From Trebouxia sp. TZW2008 (taxonomy: Eukaryota > Chlorophyta > Trebouxiophyceae > Trebouxiales > Trebouxiaceae), in assembly GCA_002118135.1 (NCBI GenBank), contig BDIU01000333.1, positions 1-64,000 on the forward strand: a stretch of 64,000 bases of DNA, written 5' to 3'. Of this stretch, positions 1-11,483 are shown one piece after another. How positions within the stretch are numbered: the first letter of the stretch is position 1; each line of letters opens with the position of its first letter. The notes beneath the pieces were generated by a model. That model saw only the letters and a program-made list of their open reading frames with translations, ran no database searches and had not been told where the DNA came from. The position numbers and the translations under genes are program-made.

Positions 1-523
1 TGTCACCTTTTCACATGTAAACAGTTTTTTGTTTGTCAGCATTTTTTTGCCTCTCAAGCCATTAGGGGGTAAAGGTGTCAGAAACGGCACTAAGATTTGT
101 GAGGGAGACAGAGAGACACGCACGCACGCACGCACACGCACATGCGCACAAACGTGCAGATCACTGGCCCCTTGGTTGCATGATTGCAATGTAAGCAACA
201 AACATCGAAAGTCATAACGTTAAGTGAAACAGGCATGGCCACTTCAACATCCTATCAAAATATGATGTCAGACGCTGTGCAGACCTAAGTTCTGATGCAT
301 GAACTTGCTCCCAGCATGCCAGGGTCAGCATGCGGCTAACACTTGCAGGCAGACTCAGCAGTCAGCACAAGCCAAACTTTTGCCGTTTCTATTATCTGAT
401 ACTGTCATCTTAAACAGCCGATCAACTGCATCCCAAGACATTCTTCTGTGACTCAAGCAGTCCGCTAGCTTACACACAGAAACAAATTTTTGCACACTTT
501 GCACGACATTATTAGTTCAAGCA
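1..523. other. Intergenic, no gene seen
   Basis: No open reading frame here looks coding. A short CACG microsatellite lies at about 115-147. The stretch follows the candidate last exon of the minus-strand gene to its right, so part of it may be that gene's 3' UTR. Confidence 0.4.
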
Positions 524-672
524 TTACTTATAGTTGTCAGCTCGTTCCCGCTTAGTTGCAATGGCTTGTTGGGCCAGTTGTTCAACATCAGAAATGTCTG
601 CCCAAGCGCCTTTCACAAGCTCTTCAAGCAGAGATGCTGCAGGCTCAGGTATCGCCTCTGTATCAGGAGTGC
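524..672 (-). CDS. Candidate terminal exon of an unidentified minus-strand gene
   Basis: Read on the minus strand, an acceptor of the form TCATGCAG is followed by 48 open codons and a TAA at 526-524. The peptide is acidic and alanine-rich (for example PEPAASLLEELVKGAWADIS) and ends in NYK, with even codon use unlike the surrounding repeats. It enters in phase 1. It may be the C-terminus of the gene whose 5' exons lie at 3.6-4.6 kb, but the exons between were not resolved, so this link is inference. I do not recognise the family. Confidence 0.35.
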
Positions 673-930
673 CTGCATGACAGCTTCTTGCAAATTTTGT
701 TCAAAAGTATGTTTTTTGGGGCTGACTTGGCAGGCCGTGCAAGGCCTCGCTTGACAACAGCAGCAAGGGTCATAGGCTTGTCACAGTGGGCACATGTGCA
801 TTGTGACCTCTTTCTATACATCTGCTGACATTCTACTACAGGAGCCAAAACAGCCGCATTGTAACAATGTTGCTCGAGATGACACGCAGCACAAGTGCAA
901 ACCGAGGCAACCTGTACTCAAAACTGATAG

Positions 931-1345
931 GGACATGAACATGGGCGCACTGAGTGCTTGCACAAGTCAGCTGCTCGGCACCGGCGCTTTCAACAAAGCA
1001 GAGAATGTACAGCCTGAGGCAGCAAACAAGGCTGCATCTAGCCAGTTGGCGAAATGGTGAAACTTTAAAAAAAGAGGGCGACGTGAACACGAGCGCATTG
1101 AGTGATTGAGCAAGTCAGCTGTAGGCACAGATGTAACTGACACAGAAGAGAATGTACAGCCCAAGGCAGCAAACAAGGCATCTGCTAAGATGGTGAAGCT
1201 AACAAAAGAGACAGCAACATGAACATGGGCGCACTGAGTGCTTGCACAAGTCAGCTGTAGGCACAGACATCTTTGACACAACATAGAATGCGCAGCCTTA
1301 GCAAGCCAACAAAGTTGCATCTGGCCAGTTGACATGACAATCAGT
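931..1345. repeat. Three tandem ~140-bp units
   Basis: Three diverged copies begin near 934, 1081 and 1217. Each opens with an ACATGAACATGGGCGCACTG-like block followed by a CAAGTCAGCTG block and an AATGTACAGCC-like block. On the minus strand the units carry CAG acceptor-like sites and short open stretches, so they may be decayed copies of an exon-intron unit of the flanking minus-strand gene, as seen elsewhere in the window. Confidence 0.7.
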
Positions 1346-3136
1346 TTCTCAGTCAATCAACTTACTTTGCTGTCTTTGGGACTCAGCAGAGAGCTCGAAC
1401 AGACAATGCCAATCCATGAATAACACAAAAGAGACAACTCACCCTCCACACAGCAAATGGCTGTGAGTTGCACACTTTGATGCAATATTGATCAATTTAG
1501 TTTGCTGTCTTTGTCTACAAAGCGGTGAAGCCAACAGGGCAGCTGACCTGTGACTAGCCTGCTCAGGGCGTCAACAGCAATGTTGATTTGTTCCTGTGGC
1601 TTACCCACTGGCCTGTCCATGTATGAATACTTCTGCAAACATGCAAACAGGGGTGAGTGCTCAACATGAGACAGATGCCTGAGTTCTGGACAGCATGATA
1701 TGTTGTGTCAATGCAGAAGGCATTGTGACTGAAAGGCAAAGTGGCCTTCTGAAGAGACTGATCTGCTGCAATCAAGAAGATTCTGCTTTGCGTGAGCCAG
1801 GGTCTGTTGCAATTGGCAGCAGCCATGCAAACATCTGCAGCGCAAGCAGACTTGTGATACAGGGCAGGCAACTGATACATCTGCGTCGATATGACTGCAG
1901 CATGCACTTGTCTTGCAGGCGTTGGCCTTTCCATGGTGCTGGGAGGCTGTTGGTATATAGCTGTGAGCAATGCAGCATCAGACGCGTGTCAAACTGGCAA
2001 ATGAAGTTTTGAGTGTTTGGACGACCAACATGCAGACAGATGGCAAGCAAGCGGTTGTCGGTCACACTTGTGTACCTTAGCAATTTCTGACCTGGCGCCC
2101 TCAAACCTGTCTATCTCTATCTCCATATCTTGCCTGCATCAGCATGTAGTAATGCTGCTAAGGCAGGGCTACTGCCTTGCTGCAGATGTTGCCCTAGATG
2201 GACAACAACGCAGATTTTTGCCTCCAGACAGATTTCTTAGGGGCATTTGGTTAGCATGATCAGTGCGGGAGGACATGCCCAAGCTTTTTGTGTAAGTCAA
2301 GAAATGCATGAAGGACACAACTGGCTCATATGTCAAAGGCCACAGAGGCTGCAGTACATGCAAGACAGTCTTACGTCCGGTCATGAACCATCTCCCAATT
2401 GTAAGTTGCAGCTGTCAACATACGGCGTAAGGCAGTGGCTTATGTACAGTGACATGTTTGGCATATTGTCCTTTGCATTGTTTCCAGCAAGCATGCATGC
2501 ATCAGCAGCATTCGATTGCTACTTACACATTGCATGAGGCAATTAGTCAACCTGCACCTGGCACCTAGGCACATGGGACCTCACTAGCAAGCATGCACAT
2601 AAGTAATTATTTTACTACACCCCAATGACTATGCATTGTGACTGTCTTGACATGTACAACAGGTGCTCCTACAGCTGACATGATGACCAATAACTTAGTC
2701 AACCTGCACTCACGTGACCCTGAGCCTTTTAGCTGAGCTCATGATGGGTTTGCTGGGCACCACCCCACCCCCCTCCCTAGCCATCCAGATATATAGCAGA
2801 ACATAACGCCGGTCTGCAGCCTGCACAGCATACACTCGCAGTCAGAAACAGATAGCCTGCAGGCACCAAGCATTTGCAGTCTTACCTAGGGTTTAGGCCT
2901 AAACTGTAAATAGTTAATCCTGGACGCTATTTACGCACCAACTGCCGCCGGTGCAGCACACAATGATCATCAGAATCATCAGTATAATTATTTGCAAGTT
3001 TGCCTTTGAGGTTTCATGGTGCAGAAAGCCCACATTTGTAATGACATCTCTTCAGTGATCGTACAAATGCAAAAAGTCAATGTCTGCGTTGTCTACAAGG
3101 CAACACTGAAAGCGCAGCAGCAGACCAGAGGGCAAG
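1346..3136. other. No resolved gene; probable introns of the minus-strand gene
   Basis: Several short minus-strand open stretches exist. A possible small exon at about 2071-2102 encodes FEGARSEIAK between an acceptor and a GTACAC donor. No family match or phase-consistent chain could be built. CA-rich and ATGCATG-rich segments are frequent. Confidence 0.3.
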
Positions 3137-3405
3137 GAGGGATTTGCGCTGCACGCTAATGTGACACAAATTAGTCAAATCTGGGAGCGCCTGAGCGGCT
3201 AATGTCACACTAATATCGACGCTAATTTCTGTTCACGCCCATTAGTCCGCTCAGATTAGTCCAACTGCACTGCGTATCCTCTAATGTTGCGCTTTGGGCT
3301 CTATTAGTGCGGACGCTAATGTGAGCGCTAATCTGCGACTAATATTTTGAGGGTAAACCAACATTAGCCACATTAGCCAACTAATTACCCAGCGTAAATT
3401 CCCTC
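3137..3405. mobile_element. MITE copy 1 (269 bp, intronic)
   Basis: The ends are imperfect inverted repeats: a GAGGGATTTGCGCTG-like left end and CAGCGTAAATTCCCTC at the right. The interior is packed with CTAAT/ATTAG motifs in both orientations. A second copy at 51378-51648 matches along the whole length with scattered differences, which defines the ends. No coding capacity is present, so it is a non-autonomous element. Here the flanking target duplication is not clear (AAG/TAA), while copy 2 has a clean TTA duplication. It lies in an intron of the minus-strand gene. Confidence 0.8.
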
Positions 3406-3579
3406 TAAGGAAGCTGTGGCCACTGTAAATCCCGCTCTGAGCAAGTACAGCCTGCGCTGTCACATGAACAAGAGAAAACCAAGACGTGTATGTATACCAC
3501 AGTCAGGACAGCAGGGAAGGCTGCAGAAGCCAGAAAGGCAAGCCAGCAAGCCAAAAATGGGAGTGGAGGTATACTGCAC

Positions 3580-4615
3580 CTTTCCATACTCCCTCTGCAG
3601 CTCTGAACATATGGTCAGGAAGTTGGCTGGCGCTAAATCAAAGGTAGCCCGGCAAAACTCTGGATATGCCTGTAAAACCTCACATATCAATTAGTCAACG
3701 AAATTTACACTTCAGGGTCAGAAGCCAGGTGTGACTCATCGGACTCCCTGGCCTGAAAGCACAGGTGACTGTGTCTGGCAACCAAAGACAGCTGATCAGG
3801 GTATGGACGTTTGTAGTATGAAACTTGAATTGAGCAAACGCACTCTAGCACATTGCGTGATGCATTGCTGACAAAATTCAAGCCTATTGAAGCAGAAGCA
3901 ACAAGACACCAAAGCAGAACAACCAAGTGAATCACCATACTCTTCATGTCAATGATTGATACGTATTGAGTATTACATATGGTGATCCACTGGAACAAAC
4001 GTTGTGATGCAGTGCACGGGTTGGCCCAGCAAGCATAAGGTTCAGCAGCATCACATCTGGCTTGTGAAGCACATGCATGCCGGATCATGGTGCATCGTCT
4101 CTGTTTCACCAAACAGAAACAGGACAGAATGAACTGTCAAGCATATGCACATCTCATGCACTATCTCAGCTGCAGAAAGCAAACAGTCGTAGATAGTCAC
4201 CAGCATGTCCCTGCCTATGCCGCCTGAAGGGGAGGTTAGTCTGGACAGCAACCCAACTAGGGGCAAAGCCCCTTGCACCTGTTTGGCAACTCTTTTTATG
4301 CTCTCACCAAAGCTGCAATGAATACGCCATGTTGCGCAGAGCTCATGCTTGAGCAGTTTTTGTATTTGGCAGGTATGAAGCCAAATTCTGGACAAGCGCT
4401 TGCTGGTGTACAAAGTTGACTCCTGACGCACACATGCACACGCAAGCATGTGCACCTGGGAGTTGCCGCCGCAACCGTTGTACAGCGTCGCTTTGCGAAC
4501 CGTGTAGTCGCGCGGGTGCTTCCAGGGTGCGTGAACAGGCGTTCTGCAGTATTAGCAGATTGGATGAGCGCGGAGCAAGCGGTTGCGGTCTAGTAACAGC
4601 AGTGATCGAAGCTTA
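3580..4615 (-). CDS. Unidentified multi-exon gene, 5' part
   Basis: Four phase-consistent minus-strand pieces can be read. (1) An open stretch from about 4612 to 4456, Arg/Ala/Ser-rich like an organelle transit peptide; its start codon was not found. (2) 4387-4308, encoding 27 residues beginning EFGFIPAKY. (3) 4278-4201, containing LPLVGLLSRLTSPSGGIG. (4) 3669-3580, containing YPEFCRATFDLAPANFLTI. Each has a GT donor and AG acceptor, and the reading frame closes across all three junctions (phases 1, 0, 0). The peptide looks like a conserved soluble domain, but I do not recognise the family and assign no function. The MITE at 3137-3405 lies in the next intron, and 524-672 may be the last exon. 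Confidence 0.5.
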
Positions 4616-5129
4616 CTGCCTGTGCAGACCATTGCGGCCTGCTGATGCACCATTGCATGCGGCATAATGCGTCTGTCACCGGGGATGAGTGAGAGTTGCG
4701 AGCGCTCAAGCAGCCAAGAAGATATCTGCTGGCCTGCCGGTGCGGTTAGGTCAAGGACGCGCGCTCGTTTCGTAGCAACTGCTCTTACGAAGCTGCAATG
4801 CTTTCTGCAACACTTGCTGGTCGCGACCGTTGTAAACTTGTGCGCAGATTAGAGCTGCACAGCAGAGTTTCCGCAAGACTCGCAGAAGATGATGCGCTAT
4901 CGAAGACGAAGAGACAGTATTGCATGACTCAGTGAGCCGCACGAGACTTGCACGGACACACGCAGCTTTCTTCGAAAGGTCTAGCGAAAGCGCTGACAGC
5001 ATCAGCGCGCACGGCACGTTTCGACTAGAATTTCCTGCGCCTGCTGGGCTGTGGCGCGCGTGCGGATCCCCTGCGGAATCACAAAACCGCCGTTGATCTC
5101 GTGACTGCTGTTTGCTTGTTTGCAACGAC
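4616..5129. promoter_or_regulatory. Divergent promoter region, unidentified gene / HP30
   Basis: This gene-free, GC-richer segment separates two head-to-head genes and must hold both start regions. A first exon of the minus-strand gene may also be hidden in it. No TATA box or named motif was recognised. Confidence 0.35.
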
Positions 5130-7067
5130 ATGCCTGGAAATGAGCTCGTCGAGAAGATCTTAGCCGGCCCAAAGCGCATCAGAAGCCAGGCGGAGGAATG
5201 GATCGCAAAACAGCCTCCTGCAATCGAGGTGGCGGTGGCAACATTGCTTGGCAGTGGTCAGGGAGCCTTCCTAGGCTCTGTTATGGGCACAATGACCAAG
5301 CTGGACCCTAATGCCGGCAAGATGTTCAACCCGCCAGCTGGCGCCAACCCCGACGTGGCCAACCGAATGCAAGCCATCCAAGCTGGTGGCCCCATGGCAC
5401 AAGCCCGCAACTTTGCAGTGATGACAGGAGTGAACGCTGGGTTGTCCTTGGCTATCAAGCGATACAGGAATGGTGTAGAGGATGCAAGAGGAGTGTAAGT
5501 GATCTTCTTGCCGGCACATCATTGCTGTTGCTGCTCAGCTCACTGAATTGCGCTAAATTTTCTGGTGCTACAGGATGATAGCAGGATTTGGATCAGGGGC
5601 AGCATTTTCTCTAGTCAGCGGCATGACAACAGGAAACCCTTTCCAGACAGCATTCAGCACAGGCGTGCTGTTTGCCGTGTTGCAAGGCGCCTTTTACCAG
5701 GTGCGTGCTGCTTGCCAGCACTCAGTTGAACTGCCTGTAAGCTTCATGTGATAGCATTCACAACTCTGGCCATTCAAATCAATTGTGGTTCACATGCTTG
5801 CTAGTGAGGTCTTGTGACTCTCTCAGGTGCGTGTCATGGCAGTAAGAAAGGCCCCACCCAGTTCTGTCCAATGATAACACAGTGATCAAGATGACCACAA
5901 AGATGATAGTTGCTGTGAATGACAATGCTGCCTGAAATCCAGGGTCATTCGGGTGCAGAGTGACAAAGACTGTTTTCAATGTCAAGCTGTATGTAATGCA
6001 GGTTGGCAAAAGGTTCCAGCAGCCAGCAGCAGGAGCACCTAAGCAGTACGAAAGAGCAGAGTACATGTTGGATCGGCTGGGCCTCTCAGTGAGTTTTTTG
6101 TGCTTTGTTTGTGCTGCTGCGGTCTTGCTGTCTTTATGCGGTGTGCTATAAATTGCGTGGCGTCATTCATATTGTCAACATGTTTCCTGGATATGCATAT
6201 GCTGCCATGTTCTGGTTTGAGCTGTGCAATGCGGAAGCAAGCTTTCTTTGTCTCATCAGCTATTTCGTGCTTTCGCTTTGAATGTGCGCTGTGTCGTTGG
6301 ATTGCTTTGGCATCATTGAGATTGTTAGCATGAGTGCAAGAATGTTAATGTGCTGCCACATGTTGGCTTGAGCTGTGCAATGTGAAGTCAGCTTTTATTC
6401 GTATCATCAGCTGCAAGACAGCTATAATTGTTGTTTGCAGAATTACCAGAAGAACTTGAAGAAGGCTTTGCTCACAGATAACACAATCATGCTGTGGAAT
6501 GAAAAGTAAGCAGCGTTTACTTGAGTTGGCATGCGGTCAGCATGTAGCATGCATGTTGGCTGTTGCAGTATACCTGGCAGTTCCTGTTTGTATGAATCTG
6601 CAAGGGCATATGAATGGATCTGGTTCTGCATTTTGTTTGTGTGCATGGTGCATGAGGCCCATTGACAGCTGTAAAAGCATAGACCAAGAGCATGTGCCTG
6701 CATTGCTTTTTGTCAAAGTGCCGAAGGTTTGTGTTTATGCTCATCCAAGCAATGTCAGAGCCCAGGCCTTCAATAGCATATGCCTCCACTGCCGTTGGTC
6801 AAAGTGCTGACTGGTGCTGTTTGTGCTGAACTGTGGGCCGCAAACGCCTATATTCTGAACAGTACATCCCTTCGCTGCTATTCGTGACGGTGCTGACATC
6901 ACTTTTCTGTGCTCAACAGTGCATTGCAAGAAGCCAGGATTCCTCCTGGACCGAGGTTACTCATATTGCACCACCTAGAGCAGTTCAAGCACATTCTCAA
7001 GCCAGGCATGCCACCACCAAACCAGCTACCTTTGCCTCCTCAGGCTGCGCAGAGCCAGAACACTTAG
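5130..7067 (+). CDS. HP30/TRIC-type Tim17-family protein with C-terminal SAM domain
   Basis: Five exons (5130-5494, 5574-5700, 6002-6088, 6441-6505, 6920-7067) join in consistent phase into about 263 residues. Residues ~40-165 form a Tim17/Tim22/Tim23-type four-helix region with glycine-rich segments such as GSGQGAFLGSVMGTM and GFGSGAAFSLVSGM. The C-terminal part has the sterile-alpha-motif pattern of the plant HP30 (TRIC) proteins, including NYQKNLKKALLTDNTIMLW and RIPPGPRLLILHHLE. In plants this family sits in the chloroplast inner envelope (transit-peptide-less precursor import) and in mitochondria (tRNA import through the SAM domain). Either role is inference for this alga. The ATG at 5130 was chosen because it opens the conserved N-terminus; an upstream in-frame TTG is ignored. 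Intron 3 contains a decayed ~155-bp tandem duplication. Confidence 0.9.
6197..6412. repeat. Decayed intron-only tandem duplication
   Basis: Blocks at about 6197-6258 and 6352-6412, both in HP30 intron 3, align over ~62 bases. They share GAGCTGTGCAATG and TCATCAGCT, at a spacing of about 155 bp. They show that the duplication process seen in other genes also acts inside introns. Confidence 0.65.
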
Positions 7068-7876
7068 ATATTACCAGTTGCTGCAGTCACAGAACCTGCA
7101 GGAACTGCTCTGCCTGCAGCCCCTTGGTCTCATTCTAGTTGCTGCAGTTATCAAACCTGCCAGGATTGCTTTGCCTGCAACCCCTTTGCTTGTTGTTGCT
7201 ACTGAGCAGTATATTTGTCGAATGAATCAAGCAAGTGAACGCTATCCACAATGCTAAGTTTGCCTTTCTGGTTGTAGCTCACGTGACAGGCATTGCTGAC
7301 TGTGCAACCCAAGCTTACGTTCAGATTGATGCGGAGAAGCATTGTAGGTCATGTAATGAGGGTTTCAACCAATGGGTAGCACCTGTCATTGTCAATAGGC
7401 AGTATGTTATGTTGCATGGAGCTAGCGCCAAGAACATCATGCTTCTGTGACACCAGGTGTAACATGCTGTGAGCTCAAAAGTTTGACGTTCATAGCATTG
7501 TGTGTGTAATACTCACATATACTGCCAGGGCTCCAATGAACTTAGTACATTCAGCTTGATTGCTGCTGCTTCAAGCATACACTGACATATGAGCACTGAG
7601 CAGGTGTCATTGAAGTTGATGGTATGCAACGCTTCACTGATCCACCAGCCTGTCAGCTGACAAGTTTATTCAATGTCAAATACACTTATTGAAGTCAAGA
7701 GTTCATCGTGCTGGACCTCAAATTAGGTTGTGTGACACCACACACACTTGTTTCATCCAAATGGGCATAAAGTAACACCAGAAAGCGAGTGTATGAGTGA
7801 GAGCTGTTTGAGCATGATTGAGTTTGTCAACAAGCGCAGCAGCATCAAACTCCGGGTCGGCATTGCAAGACAGCAC
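7068..7876. other. Convergent 3' regions of HP30 and Tctex1 genes
   Basis: No gene is seen. The segment should hold both 3' UTRs. TGTAA motifs near 7352 and 7458 lie on the plus strand. Confidence 0.4.
7352..7356 (+). terminator. Candidate TGTAA poly(A) signal of HP30 gene
   Basis: TGTAA is the usual chlorophyte polyadenylation motif and occurs here about 285 bases after the HP30 stop. A second one follows near 7458, so the site used is uncertain. Confidence 0.3.
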
Positions 7877-8233
7877 CTATGTAGCTAGCCAGTAGACCGT
7901 GACAAGCACAAGCATGGTTTGATTCTCCCATTGCACACTCATTTTGCCATCAGTCTTCTCATTCCACCTTGTGCAACTGGCTGTGTGTAGACCAGCGCCT
8001 GCTTTCTGTGTCAGGTTGCAGGTGACTACATATTTGAAAGGCTTATTTAAGGAAGCCAGCTTCTTCAAGCACCCCTCGACAACGTTGGAGCTCCACAGGT
8101 TTATCTTGGCCAGCGAAAACTGGCTTTCCCCAACAGTGGAAGACACAGATTCTCTGATCAAGGTGTCTACTTCAGCGTCATCGATCAAGTCCTCCTCAGA
8201 TAGACCAGCTATAGTGCCATCATCGTCAGCCAT
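7877..8233 (-). CDS. Dynein light chain Tctex1 type (DYNLT family)
   Basis: This is an intronless 118-residue frame, close to the usual 110-120 residues of the family. The C-terminal half carries the Tctex1 signature: FKYVVTCNLTQKAGAGLHTA, then a WEN(Q/K)TM block near the C-terminus. The acidic N-terminus (MADDDGTIAGLSEEDLIDDA) is the variable part. Tctex1 chains are dimeric adaptors on dynein intermediate chains, cytoplasmic or axonemal. Finding one implies that this alga keeps a dynein motor, though not necessarily visible flagella. It is the only complete gene in the window without an intron. It is head to head with the ATC-hydrolase-like gene. Confidence 0.93.
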   Translation of the reverse strand: MADDDGTIAGLSEEDLIDDAEVDTLIRESVSSTVGESQFSLAKINLWSSNVVEGCLKKLASLNKPFKYVVTCNLTQKAGAGLHTASCTRWNEKTDGKMSVQWENQTMLVLVTVYWLAT

Positions 8234-8619
8234 TTCGCAAGTAGGTCTCTTGACTGCGCCGGGCGTGAATTAGTCGCTGTGGAGGTCTCCTAGCTCGCTG
8301 TGATCACCCACGTTCTTGCCTCACGTCTGTTTCTGTGTCCGATTGCGTGTCACCAGGAATGTGGAACGAACAGCAGCGATAGTTGAGCTCCTGTTTCAGG
8401 CTGCGATCACACAGCAGCTCACGTTTACCTCGCTTGCAACAGTGTCGAGTTCGAAGCAAACACTCAGGACTTAGTTTGAACTTCCGCAGCTGACCGCAGC
8501 TCGAGCTCTGCCTTGACTCCTGACTCAAAAGTGTCGACACTGTCCAAGCTCTGCGCGCACATCAGTTGTGCGAGCGTTGTGAGCCTTCGACGGCTCTTGC
8601 ACACTGATTTGCGCGGTAC
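8234..8619. promoter_or_regulatory. Divergent promoter region, Tctex1 / ATC-hydrolase-like gene
   Basis: A 386-bp gene-free gap between two divergent start codons. No specific motif was recognised. Confidence 0.4.
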
Positions 8620-10424
8620 ATGCGATCCGTTCTGCAGAGACGGTCGACACAGTCAACTTTGTTCAGGACATGCCGGGCTGCTCGTTTACCAGCGTTCGAA
8701 GCGCAAAGTCGTGCTAATTATACAAACAAGGAACCGGCACAACCCTTCAGCAGCAGTGTTGGACCAGAGCAGCAGCATTGGCTTGATCGCCGATTCCCTG
8801 GGCTGCGAGAGTGGCTCGAAGCCAAGAATCGCCGATGGTGGTTGAAAGGCATGAGCGCCTGGTGCAGGTAAGCATATCTTTGTTTCCATTGACGCTGGCT
8901 GGCTGAGCCTGGATCACACTCGTATCACATGAAGTCGCATTCAGAATTGCTGCCTGCAGAAAATACCCAGCCTTACAAGGACAAGAGGATCAGCTCAAGA
9001 ATCTGATTGAGCAAGCATATCAGCAGTTTCATGCCAAGCACCAGCACCGACTCACTGATGAGCGATCTCAGACGCATCTCCAGGTCCTGATTTATCTCAC
9101 GTGCCCTGGAGAGAAGCCGCCACCACCACACTGAGAGCACGCACATTTGCAGGTTGCTTGCCTTGTCTTGGCAACTTACAAAACATTGCTGCCATGGATT
9201 AAAAACCACAAGGTGCGGCTCATTGCCTGCACGCCGTTGTCAGAACTGCCTTGCATGCAAGCAGTTGCTGCACCATGTTGATTTGATGCACAGGAGCTGG
9301 CCGACATCATACGTGCACACATGGGCGAACAGATTTCACCAGCATTGAGGTGAGGAATGTCTTGCAGAGACAGCTCACTATGCAATAGTGAAGCTGTCAA
9401 TAGGCATTCATGTGCAATGGCATGCAGGTGGCTACTGCAATCCACTCTTTACTTGTCACCCAACCCTTACAAAACCATGGTGAGTGTTGCACTGGCATCA
9501 CATATATTTTTTCGCTGTCGTTCATGCCTGGCAGATAAACTTCAACGTGAGATTTGTGGCATTGCATGCTGGCCAATCTATACGCAGTCATACCTATACA
9601 ATGCTGGTGGCTTCCTCAGTCATGTCAGCCTCAGCAAACTGGCTGCTTGACGGCTTTAATGCTTTGCCATTATCAGTTCCTGCTTGTTACTTGACAATTC
9701 TTGCTTGTTGTATAGAGCAACAGGCTCAGGAGCTTGCAGCTTGATTACGGCAAGGGTTTCACAACAGACTTTACAAGCACAGAACAGTAAGACCTCCTCT
9801 TTCTCACGGCCTTGCATCAGGTCACGCATGTATGCATCAATGTGTAGTGCTTGTCAGGTAGCTAAACTCAGATCACGTCTACAAGGCTGCTTGAGTCCTT
9901 GATATCACAAATGCTGATGCATCCCCATAGAGTGTCTGCTGTATTGTGTTGAGTTGTATTTGCACAAATGCTGCACGAGGCTGCAGCTTCACACTTGTAG
10001 TTTCATACTTGCTGCGTCACACCTGCAGCAGCTACAAAGGAGTTGAGAAAGGGAAAGAAAAAGACAAGTCTGCGCTGTTAGGCGTCATAGCGGGAGCCTG
10101 TGCCTAGAGAGGCAGCCCGGGAAAGGACTTGCTTTTCTGCCTGCAGGCAGTCGCAGCTTGTTGTAACGTCCTGCTTTTATCAGGACATCTTTCAGAGTGA
10201 AGATGTACCTCAGCTCACGAGGTGTTGCTGCTGTTCCCAAGACCAGATCTGGTAACTAGCTTGTCAGCCTGGCCTCATACTTGTCACTGAGCCTTGCCAG
10301 GCGTGATGGCAAAATGTGGTTTTGCAGGTTCCAGCATGCAGCCAGTAGAGGCATTGGATTTGCAAGAGAGTCATCCATCTCACACGGCAATGCACAATGT
10401 TGCCTTGAAGTGCAACGCCGGTAG
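8620..10424 (+). CDS. L-2-amino-thiazoline-4-carboxylate (ATC) hydrolase-like protein
   Basis: Nine exons (8620-8867, 8960-9083, 9153-9212, 9294-9349, 9428-9479, 9535-9546, 9740-9786, 10147-10251, 10328-10424) join in frame to 266 residues. The N-terminus (MRSVLQRRSTQSTLFRTCRA) is Arg/Ser-rich like an organelle-targeting peptide. The C-terminal third has the family pattern: a Cys-Phe-Tyr block (TSCFYQDIFQSEDVPQLT), a Cys-rich CCCCSQDQIWF stretch, then a short glycine/cysteine segment ending QCCLEVQRR. The name comes from bacterial enzymes that open the thiazoline ring to N-carbamoyl-cysteine; members in algae are uncharacterised, so the substrate is unknown. Exon 6 is a 12-base microexon (INFN). 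I assign the family from remembered motifs only. The best support for the model is that all eight junctions keep phase. Confidence 0.7.
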
Positions 10425-11483
10425 CATTTGCAGTGCAGTTGGCCCTGCTGGGCGTCATCCAGGTCTTCCCTAGTTGCAAAAACCACAGATTCAGCTTGTT
10501 GAAAAGGCTCATTTTCTGAATTCATTTCAAATCTTGTATCCTTCCCTTTTGAGACCCAGAGGTCACTTAGGCATGAGAGTATCTGTGACACCATGCACAT
10601 CTGTTTTCTTCGCTTTCAGGAAGCAGCATGCTTGCTGAGTGTGCTCCATGATTTGATGATGAAACATCAGCAAGCCCACTGCACAAGCCTTTGACTTTGA
10701 TCAATCTGTCAGTGGCTGCATGTGACTCGTCATCGCCCAGCTCAACAGAGTGTGATTGCATAAAAATGACTGACATCATGCTAGCTATAGCTCGTCCTGA
10801 TGTTTTTGGTATTCATGTCATCGGCTCAACATCACGGTGTCATCACAACGGACTGCAACTGCATTGCGTATGCGATTTAGCGGAGAAGACGAGAACGCTA
10901 TTATAATATATAGTCACTGGGGGGACCTGCATTTGACATCAGACATGCAGCACATGCAATCATAGCAGATTCAGGGACTGCTATGAAACAGCCATTTGTC
11001 AGGGCGGTCTGCATGCACTTGATAGACAGCAACACACTGCTGACTGTTCATCAAGCAGAATGCGCACTGAATTGTCCTGATTGACTGCAGCTGCTAACGC
11101 TGTGTTTGGCATGCTTCTGAGGCACATTGGCTTAAGACAACAAGCGTTTGCAGCTTCATCATGACAGTGCATGGTTGATGAATGCAATGCAAGCAACAGA
11201 CAGAAAGGCAACATTGAGACTCACAGTGCTTACAAGGCAATGATACTCAGGGCAGCTGCCTTTCTTTAGTCAGGTGTGCTTGTCAAACATACAACAGAGA
11301 AGCAGTACTAGTTCCACATGCTAGCCTGATGCAGGAGGCTTCAGTCCACATACATCACAGGGCAAGCAGTACAACTGCATCGCCATGATTCATTCAAGAG
11401 AACACCTGGTCCTTGTAAAAGGAACACGCTCAGTAAAACACCACACACAACACAACTGACTAGAGAAGTTTAGCTTGGACCAC
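10425..11483. other. Convergent intergenic region, no gene seen
   Basis: This lies between the ends of the ATC-hydrolase-like gene and the cytochrome c gene. Open stretches on the minus strand around 10570-10760 lack splice or family support. TTACA (TGTAA on the minus strand) near 11231 could be a cytochrome c poly(A) signal. Confidence 0.4.

Noticed and set aside
10256..10779. Minus-strand frames of about 114 and 70 codons
   Set aside because: The first is the antisense shadow of the last exons of the ATC-hydrolase-like gene. The second has no homology or splice context.
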